NCBI GenBank assembly: GCA_913061335.1
Contig: CAJXTP010000088.1
Coordinates: 1-10,628 of the forward strand
Source of the DNA: an uncultured Loktanella sp.
Lineage (GTDB): Bacteria > Pseudomonadota > Alphaproteobacteria > Rhodobacterales > Rhodobacteraceae
Reading direction: 5' to 3'
Length of the DNA stretch: 10,628 nucleotides
Below are positions 6,441 to 10,628 of the stretch, piece after piece (within the stretch, counting starts at the first letter, position 1; each line of letters opens with the position of its first letter). Both the position numbers and the translations under genes were made by a program. The notes below the pieces were generated by a model. It saw nothing but the letters and a program-made list of their open reading frames with translations. It was not told where the DNA came from and ran no database searches.

Positions 6441-6956
6441 ATGAGCGAAGCGGCGAAAGAACAAGCACGGAAACACGGGTTGATTGCAAGGGTATTTCAC
6501 TGGGGATTTATTGTCGTTTTTGTGTATGCGCTTCTAAAACAGTTAGATGCCATTGAGCAGCTTCAAGACCCAGATCTACTTAGGTTTGAAATGGTTTTTG
6601 CCATGGGATTTTTAGCCCTCCTCGCCGTTCGATTCACCTATATGCGCATCACAATGCCGACGGCGTTGCCAGCGAGCACTTCGCCAAGACTAAAGGTTAT
6701 GGCGCGTGCCGGACATCTTGCGATGTACCTTTCTTTGGCCACTATGGCGATCTCTGGGCTTGCAATCGGTGCAATCTATTCATCAGGTAGTCCTGAAGGG
6801 GCAGGAATGAGAATCGCCATGTTCTTCCATGAGAATGCTATTTTGGTCGCTTACCTGAGTATCGGGCTCCACATAGCAGCAGCTGTATTCCATCGACTGA
6901 AAGGTGACGGAATTTGGAGTTCAATGGTTCCAATTTGGAAGGAAACCCAAAACTGA
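6441..6956 (+). CDS. Cytochrome b561-like (cytochrome b/b6 domain) membrane protein
   Basis: A 171-residue protein with four membrane segments (about 15-32, 50-68, 88-111 and 130-152), resembling the CybB-type di-heme cytochrome b561 family, which passes electrons across or within the inner membrane. Candidate heme ligands are His20 (FHW in helix 1), His92 (GHLAMY), His130 (FFHEN), His144 and His151 (GLHIAAAVFHRL). The His normally found near the start of helix 2 is not visible; that segment reads LLRFEMVFAMG. It may therefore bind fewer hemes or use another ligand. GGGAG (6430-6434) precedes the ATG by six bases. The gene stands alone and is low in GC relative to dapB. Confidence 0.75.
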   Translation: MSEAAKEQARKHGLIARVFHWGFIVVFVYALLKQLDAIEQLQDPDLLRFEMVFAMGFLALLAVRFTYMRITMPTALPASTSPRLKVMARAGHLAMYLSLATMAISGLAIGAIYSSGSPEGAGMRIAMFFHENAILVAYLSIGLHIAAAVFHRLKGDGIWSSMVPIWKETQN

Positions 6957-7339
6957 TCGACAGTGCTACTATTTGCCTCTTAAACCAAAGGGGAACTTGT
7001 AACACCCAAAGCGAAAGCTAACAAAGTCCGTACAGCGGACATTATCTTGAAGCCCCGCCAAAATTAACCCCCTCTACGCATTCCCCACCGCGCGTCGCTT
7101 TAACCCACCAAAATTCGGCAAAACGGCATATGCGAAACTTATGCGGATCATATGCAAAACATACCGCAGATTTCCCAAGCTGGGTTGGCGTTAACCCCGA
7201 GATTCGGCAGGGCTAGCCAACGCGCACAAATTGGCGTTGCGCCACTACTCTTCCCAAATGGGCAAATCTGCTGTATGGCCCGAAAATCTTGAAACGATTG
7301 GCGCCCGCATTCCAGCGTCCAAGCAAGATACCGGAATGA

Positions 7340-7358
7340 GGGGGAATACGCCCCCTAC
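7340..7358. repeat. REP-like GC hairpin in the pnp leader
   Basis: GGGGG (7340-7344) pairs with CCCCC (7351-7355) over a 6-base loop and is followed by TAC, giving GTAG plus palindrome on the minus strand, as in the hairpins at the left end. The 11 bases CCCTACGCAAA here (7353-7363) are identical to 61-71 next to the first REP-like hairpin. It ends about 35 bases before the pnp ATG and would be part of the pnp mRNA leader if transcription starts upstream. Confidence 0.5.
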
Positions 7359-7367
7359 GCAAAATAA

Positions 7368-7385
7368 GGGCTGCGGCCCAAAGGA
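7368..7385 (+). promoter_or_regulatory. Hairpin next to the pnp ribosome-binding site
   Basis: GGGC (7368-7371) and GCCC (7376-7379) form a 4-bp stem with loop TGCG, ending one base before AAGGA (7381-7385), the ribosome-binding site eight bases upstream of the pnp ATG. With the stronger hairpin at 7340-7355 it gives a structured leader. In E. coli the pnp leader is folded and cut by RNase III in autoregulation; a similar role here is inference. Confidence 0.35.
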
Positions 7386-7393
7386 AAACATAC

Positions 7394-9523
7394 ATGTTTA
7401 ACCACGTGAAAAAATCTATGCAGTGGGGCGAAGAGACGCTTTCGCTCGAATCCGGCAAAGTCGCCCGTCAAGCAGACGGTTCCGTGATTGCCACGCTGGG
7501 TGAAACCAGCGTTATGGCGAACGTGACATTTGCACGTAAGCAAAAGCCTGGTCAGGATTTCTTCCCCCTGACAGTGCACTACCAAGAAAAATATTACGCT
7601 GCCGGTAAAGTACCAGGTGGCTTTTTCAAGCGCGAAGCACGTCCTACTGAAAAAGAGACGCTGACATCCCGCCTGATTGACCGTCCAATTCGCCCATTGT
7701 TCGTCCCTGGCTTTAAGAACGAAGTCCTTGTTATGTGTACTGTTTTGTCACACGACTTGGTCAACGATCCAGACATGGTCGCAATGATTGCGGCTTCTGC
7801 TGCGCTGACAATTTCCGGCGCGCCGTTCCGTGGCCCAATCGCTGCTTGCCGCGTTGGTTTCGTTGAGGGTGAATACATCCTGAACCCAGAAATCGACGAC
7901 ATGCACAACCTGCGCCTCCAGCCAGAGCAGCGTCTTGACCTTGTTGTAGCCGGCACAAAAGACGCCGTCATGATGGTTGAATCCGAAGCATACGAGCTTT
8001 CTGAAGAAGAAATGCTTGGCGCTGTGAAATTCGCCCACGACAGCATCCAGCCAGTCATCGACCTGATCATTGATCTTGCCGAAGATTGCGCAAAAGAGCC
8101 GTTTGACTTCCAGCCTGTTGATTTCTCTGAACTGTCCGCTGCTGTAAAAGCCGTTGGCGAAGACCAGATGCGTGCCGCTTATGCGATCACAGACAAGCAA
8201 GAGCGTACTGGTGCAGTAAACGCAGTGAAGGACGCAATTGTTGCGGCTTTGACTGAAGACCAGCAAGCTGACAAAAACCTTAGCCCAGCGCTTAAGGGTC
8301 TTGAGTCCGCAGTTCTTCGTGGCGACGTTGTGAAAAACGGCAAGCGCATCGATGGCCGCGCATTGGACACTATCCGTCCGATCGTTTCCGAGACTGGCAT
8401 CCTGCCACGTACGCACGGTTCTGCATTGTTCACACGCGGTGAAACTCAGGGCCTTGTTGTTACGACACTCGGCACCGGCGACGACGAGCAGATGATCGAC
8501 GCGCTGACTGGTATGTATAAGTCTAACTTCATGCTGCACTATAACTTCCCTCCGTATTCGGTTGGTGAAGTTGGTCGTGTATCTGGCCCAGGTCGTCGTG
8601 AAATCGGCCACGGTAAGCTGGCATGGCGTGCGCTTCAGGCTGTATTGCCTGCTGCAACCGACTTCCCATACACAATCCGCTTGGTATCAGAGATCACTGA
8701 ATCTAACGGGTCGTCTTCAATGGCCTCCGTTTGTGGTGGCTCCTTGTCCATGATGGACGCAGGCGTTCCGCTCAAATCAGCGGTTGCTGGTGTGGCTATG
8801 GGCCTCGTGATGGAAGACGACGGCGAATACGCCATTTTGTCCGACATCTTGGGTGACGAAGATCACCTTGGCGACATGGACTTTAAGGTTGCAGGTACTG
8901 CTGCCGGGATCACATCCTTGCAGATGGACATTAAGATCGCGGGTATCACCCAAGATATTATGGCCAAGGCGCTTGACCAAGCCAAAGCTGGCCGTCTGCA
9001 CATCCTTGAGGAAATGGGCAAAGCACTGACTGGTGCCAACGATCTGGGCGTGCACGCACCAAAGATCGAAACCATGCAGATCCCAACTGACAAGATCCGT
9101 GAAGTTATCGGTTCTGGTGGTAAAGTGATCCGTGAAATCGTTGAAGTGTCCGGCGCGAAAGTCGACATCAACGACGAAGGTATCATCAAGCTGGCATCCA
9201 ACGACGCCGCCGCCATTAAGATCGCATACGACATGATCTATTCCATCGTAGCCGAGCCAGAAGAAGGCAAAGTCTACAAAGGTACAGTTGTGAAGCTGGT
9301 TGATTTCGGCGCATTCGTGAACTTCTTTGGTAAGCGCGATGGTTTGGTCCACGTGTCCCAGATTGAGAACAAGCGTCTGAACCACCCATCTGACGTTCTC
9401 AAAGAAGGTCAGGAAGTTTGGGTTAAGCTGCTGGGCTTTGATGACCGTGGCAAGGTACGCCTGTCCATGAAAGTCGTCGATCAGGCAACTGGTCTTGAAG
9501 CAAAAGAAGAAGCCGCAGAGTAA
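7394..9523 (+). CDS. pnp: Polynucleotide phosphorylase (PNPase)
   Basis: Phosphorolytic 3'-to-5' exoribonuclease of mRNA turnover, a trimeric core of the degradosome. The 709-residue length is normal. Domains in order: first RNase PH-like domain (with FFPLTVHYQEKYYAAGKVPGGFFKRE and LIDRPIRPLF), helical linker, second catalytic RNase PH domain (with RTHGSALFTRGETQ, SNGSSSMASVCGGSLSMMDAG and the acidic GDEDHLGDMDFKVAGT), a KH domain with the GSGG loop at residues 573-576, and an S1 domain from about residue 625 (GKVYKGTVVKLVDFGAFVNF). It ends in an acidic EAKEEAAE tail. The ATG is preceded by AAGGA at 7381-7385. The gene stands alone, away from rbfA and truB, and has a strong terminator. Confidence 0.98.
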   Translation: MFNHVKKSMQWGEETLSLESGKVARQADGSVIATLGETSVMANVTFARKQKPGQDFFPLTVHYQEKYYAAGKVPGGFFKREARPTEKETLTSRLIDRPIRPLFVPGFKNEVLVMCTVLSHDLVNDPDMVAMIAASAALTISGAPFRGPIAACRVGFVEGEYILNPEIDDMHNLRLQPEQRLDLVVAGTKDAVMMVESEAYELSEEEMLGAVKFAHDSIQPVIDLIIDLAEDCAKEPFDFQPVDFSELSAAVKAVGEDQMRAAYAITDKQERTGAVNAVKDAIVAALTEDQQADKNLSPALKGLESAVLRGDVVKNGKRIDGRALDTIRPIVSETGILPRTHGSALFTRGETQGLVVTTLGTGDDEQMIDALTGMYKSNFMLHYNFPPYSVGEVGRVSGPGRREIGHGKLAWRALQAVLPAATDFPYTIRLVSEITESNGSSSMASVCGGSLSMMDAGVPLKSAVAGVAMGLVMEDDGEYAILSDILGDEDHLGDMDFKVAGTAAGITSLQMDIKIAGITQDIMAKALDQAKAGRLHILEEMGKALTGANDLGVHAPKIETMQIPTDKIREVIGSGGKVIREIVEVSGAKVDINDEGIIKLASNDAAAIKIAYDMIYSIVAEPEEGKVYKGTVVKLVDFGAFVNFFGKRDGLVHVSQIENKRLNHPSDVLKEGQEVWVKLLGFDDRGKVRLSMKVVDQATGLEAKEEAAE

Positions 9524-9546
9524 TTTGCGCGACTTTTGAAATTAGT

Positions 9547-9578
9547 AAGGCCCCAGTGGAAACGCTGGGGCCTTTTTT
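9547..9578 (+). terminator. Intrinsic terminator of pnp
   Basis: GGCCCCAG (9549-9556) pairs with CTGGGGCC (9565-9572). The stem extends inward by a T-G and a G-C pair to a GAAA tetraloop, and six T residues follow (9573-9578). It lies 25 bases after the pnp stop. The AA before the stem makes it slightly symmetric, so it may also slow minus-strand transcription from the DUF2059 gene. Confidence 0.93.
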
Positions 9579-9595
9579 ACTATTTGGGGCAAATT

Positions 9596-10117
9596 TTAGC
9601 GCAAAGCATCCAATAGCTTCTGCATCAGACTCGGATCTTCAACCAACATCAACCCTTCCGCTTCGATTGTATCAGCAAGCCGCCTGCCCGCGTTCCGTCC
9701 TGCTTGTTGCCCTGCTTTGGCACCCAGCTGTGCACCAGCCAACATAAGATCTGGCGTGGCATCTATCATTGCCTGCCCTGCAGGCGTCCGATAAAAACTC
9801 GCAATTTCATGCAATTCGTCGGCTGAAAATTTATCCAGATAAATTTCACCCGTCTGCGCCTGCATCGAGGTTGTAAATTCCCCGATAAACTCTGCAATAA
9901 ACAGCTCCATGAAGCGGTCAGGGTCGGGCAATTCGATCCCAATTGCTCTGAGATCATTTTGGACTGCGCTGGTAATCATTGGCGCTTGCGCCTTTATGGC
10001 ACCTTCAAAAAGCGTTTGCGTCACGATTTGGCTCACGATGTAATCAGCGTCTGCTTGTGGGTCGGCGAACGCAGGTCCACCTATAAAAATCACGGCTAGT
10101 AAAGAATTTCGCAGCAT
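9596..10117 (-). CDS. Secreted DUF2059 domain protein
   Basis: A 173-residue protein with a signal peptide (residues 1-18, MLRNSLLAVIFIGGPAFA, cleavage before DPQAD), so probably periplasmic. The conserved DUF2059 core is visible at LDKFSADELHEIASFYRTPAGQAMID (94-119), with the typical phenylalanine-tyrosine then Thr-Pro-Gly pattern. The family is common in proteobacteria and has no assigned function. A GGAGCG ribosome-binding site lies just upstream of the ATG at 10117. A TACAAT -10 candidate lies on the minus strand at about 10140-10135 but without a clear -35. It converges on pnp. Confidence 0.85.
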   Translation of the reverse strand: MLRNSLLAVIFIGGPAFADPQADADYIVSQIVTQTLFEGAIKAQAPMITSAVQNDLRAIGIELPDPDRFMELFIAEFIGEFTTSMQAQTGEIYLDKFSADELHEIASFYRTPAGQAMIDATPDLMLAGAQLGAKAGQQAGRNAGRRLADTIEAEGLMLVEDPSLMQKLLDALR

Positions 10118-10178
10118 TGGGCGCTCCTAAATTTGATTGTATGAATGATCCTAGCACAATCTTAGCGGGTGAAAGCGC

Positions 10179-10208
10179 AAAAGGCCCCCGCGATTGCAGG
10201 GGCCTTTT
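10179..10208 (-). terminator. Terminator of the peroxiredoxin gene
   Basis: AAAAGGCCCC (10179-10188) pairs perfectly with GGGGCCTTTT (10199-10208), a 10-bp stem with A tracts on one side and T tracts on the other, so it can act in both directions. On the minus strand it begins 17 bases after the peroxiredoxin stop, and that gene is its natural client. The loop contains a further two-pair extension (GC/GC). Confidence 0.85.
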
Positions 10209-10224
10209 GTTTGTCGGTAGGGAT

Positions 10225-10628
10225 TTAGTCTTTGAGACTGGTTTTGCGCAGGTACGGCAGAACTTTTTCGAAATCACCGAACTTCGCGCGGGCATCGTCG
10301 TCGGACAATGTTGCCGGGATGATCACGTCATCGCCGACATTCCAGTTTGCGGGTGTTGCCACGCCGCGCGATGTTGATGTCTGCAATCCGTCCAAGGCAC
10401 GCAGGACTTCGGCAAAATTCCGGCCCACAGTCATCGGGTAGGTCATCGACAGTTTCAGCTTTTTATCTGGACCAACGATAAACACCGCCCGCACGGTGGC
10501 TGAATCCGCAGGCGTACGCCCATCGGGCAAATACGCTTCGGCTGGCAACATATCGAATGCTTTGGCGACAGTCAGGTCACTGTCTGCGATGATCGGAAAG
10601 CCTGCTTTAGCACCGCCCACTTGTTCAA
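10225..10628 (-). CDS. Prx6-type (1-Cys-like) peroxiredoxin, C-terminal part
   Basis: The reading frame is open to the right edge of the window, so only about the last 134 codons are present; the peroxidatic-cysteine half lies outside. Peroxiredoxins reduce hydrogen peroxide and organic peroxides in the cytoplasm. Seen: FPIIADSDLTVAKAFDML, then TVRAVFIVGPDKKLKLSMTYP with the conserved Arg of the active-site region, GRNFAEVLRALDGLQ, and the Prx6-type C-terminal domain TPANWNVGDDVIIPATLSDDDARAKF ending PYLRKTSLKD. The segment before TPANW reads RGVA, with no Cys, so no resolving cysteine is visible at that site. A GTG near 10620 is internal, not the start. Confidence 0.92.
   Translation of the reverse strand, partial: EQVGGAKAGFPIIADSDLTVAKAFDMLPAEAYLPDGRTPADSATVRAVFIVGPDKKLKLSMTYPMTVGRNFAEVLRALDGLQTSTSRGVATPANWNVGDDVIIPATLSDDDARAKFGDFEKVLPYLRKTSLKD

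Larger units (their letters stand above)
6957..7393. other. 437-base non-coding stretch upstream of pnp
   Basis: No gene is supported here; rpsO, the usual neighbour of pnp, is absent. Visible elements: a short palindrome GTCCG/CGGAC at 7026-7040, a direct repeat CATATGCGAAAC/CATATGCAAAAC (7127-7138 and 7149-7160, 11 of 12 identical, period 22), TTGGCGTT at 7185-7192 and again at 7231-7238, and two hairpins close to the pnp start (listed separately). No promoter with both consensus boxes could be assigned. Confidence 0.5.

Noticed and set aside
7141..7194. 17-codon frame in the pnp upstream region, considered as a leader peptide
   Set aside because: No ribosome-binding site, no regulatory codon run and no attenuator following it.
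7748..8611. Long minus-strand open frame (287 codons) inside pnp
   Set aside because: It is antisense to the catalytic domains of pnp, its product is cysteine- and histidine-rich without domain logic, and pnp is unambiguous; a codon-bias shadow.

Overview
The window looks like chromosomal core sequence from an alphaproteobacterium, most likely a marine Rhodobacteraceae (roseobacter-type). This rests on my recognition of the protein sequences (TruB, RbfA, DapB, PNPase, a YdeI/OmpD-associated protein and a Prx6-type peroxiredoxin) and on mixed, moderate-to-high GC. No database search was possible. I see no prophage, CRISPR array, transposase, tRNA or rRNA gene, and nothing I could defend as a new multi-gene system.

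Layout: bases 1-143 hold three REP-like hairpins, each carrying a GTAG/CTAC tetranucleotide; two of them form a perfect 22-bp inverted pair that contains the stop codon of truB. Bases 134-2227 (minus strand) are a compact translation-related operon: rbfA (30S maturation), a secreted phosphodiester-glycosidase-like protein coupled to rbfA by a TTGA start/stop overlap, then truB (tRNA pseudouridine 55 synthase). Diverging from it on the plus strand are a class A FAD monooxygenase with its own promoter (2357-3541), a TrmL-type tRNA 2'-O-methyltransferase (3687-4175) and dapB for lysine/diaminopimelate synthesis (4280-5089).

The most unusual structure is that trmL and dapB, which are unrelated genes, share an almost identical upstream leader (60 of 61 bases, plus the ribosome-binding-site context and the first 14 coding bases, both starting MTNTP). 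trmL is visibly lower in GC than dapB. Together this suggests that a foreign gene was inserted behind a duplicated dapB-type promoter, or that a promoter cassette was duplicated.

The right half holds a small DoxX-like membrane protein (minus), a YdeI/OmpD-associated protein, a cytochrome b561-like membrane protein, a 437-base non-coding stretch rich in short repeats, and pnp (polynucleotide phosphorylase) ending in a strong intrinsic terminator. After it come a secreted DUF2059 protein (minus), a second hairpin terminator, and the C-terminal part of a Prx6-type peroxiredoxin that runs off the right edge. rbfA and truB act in ribosome and tRNA maturation, pnp in RNA decay, and trmL in wobble-base modification; the other genes look like independent single-gene units.
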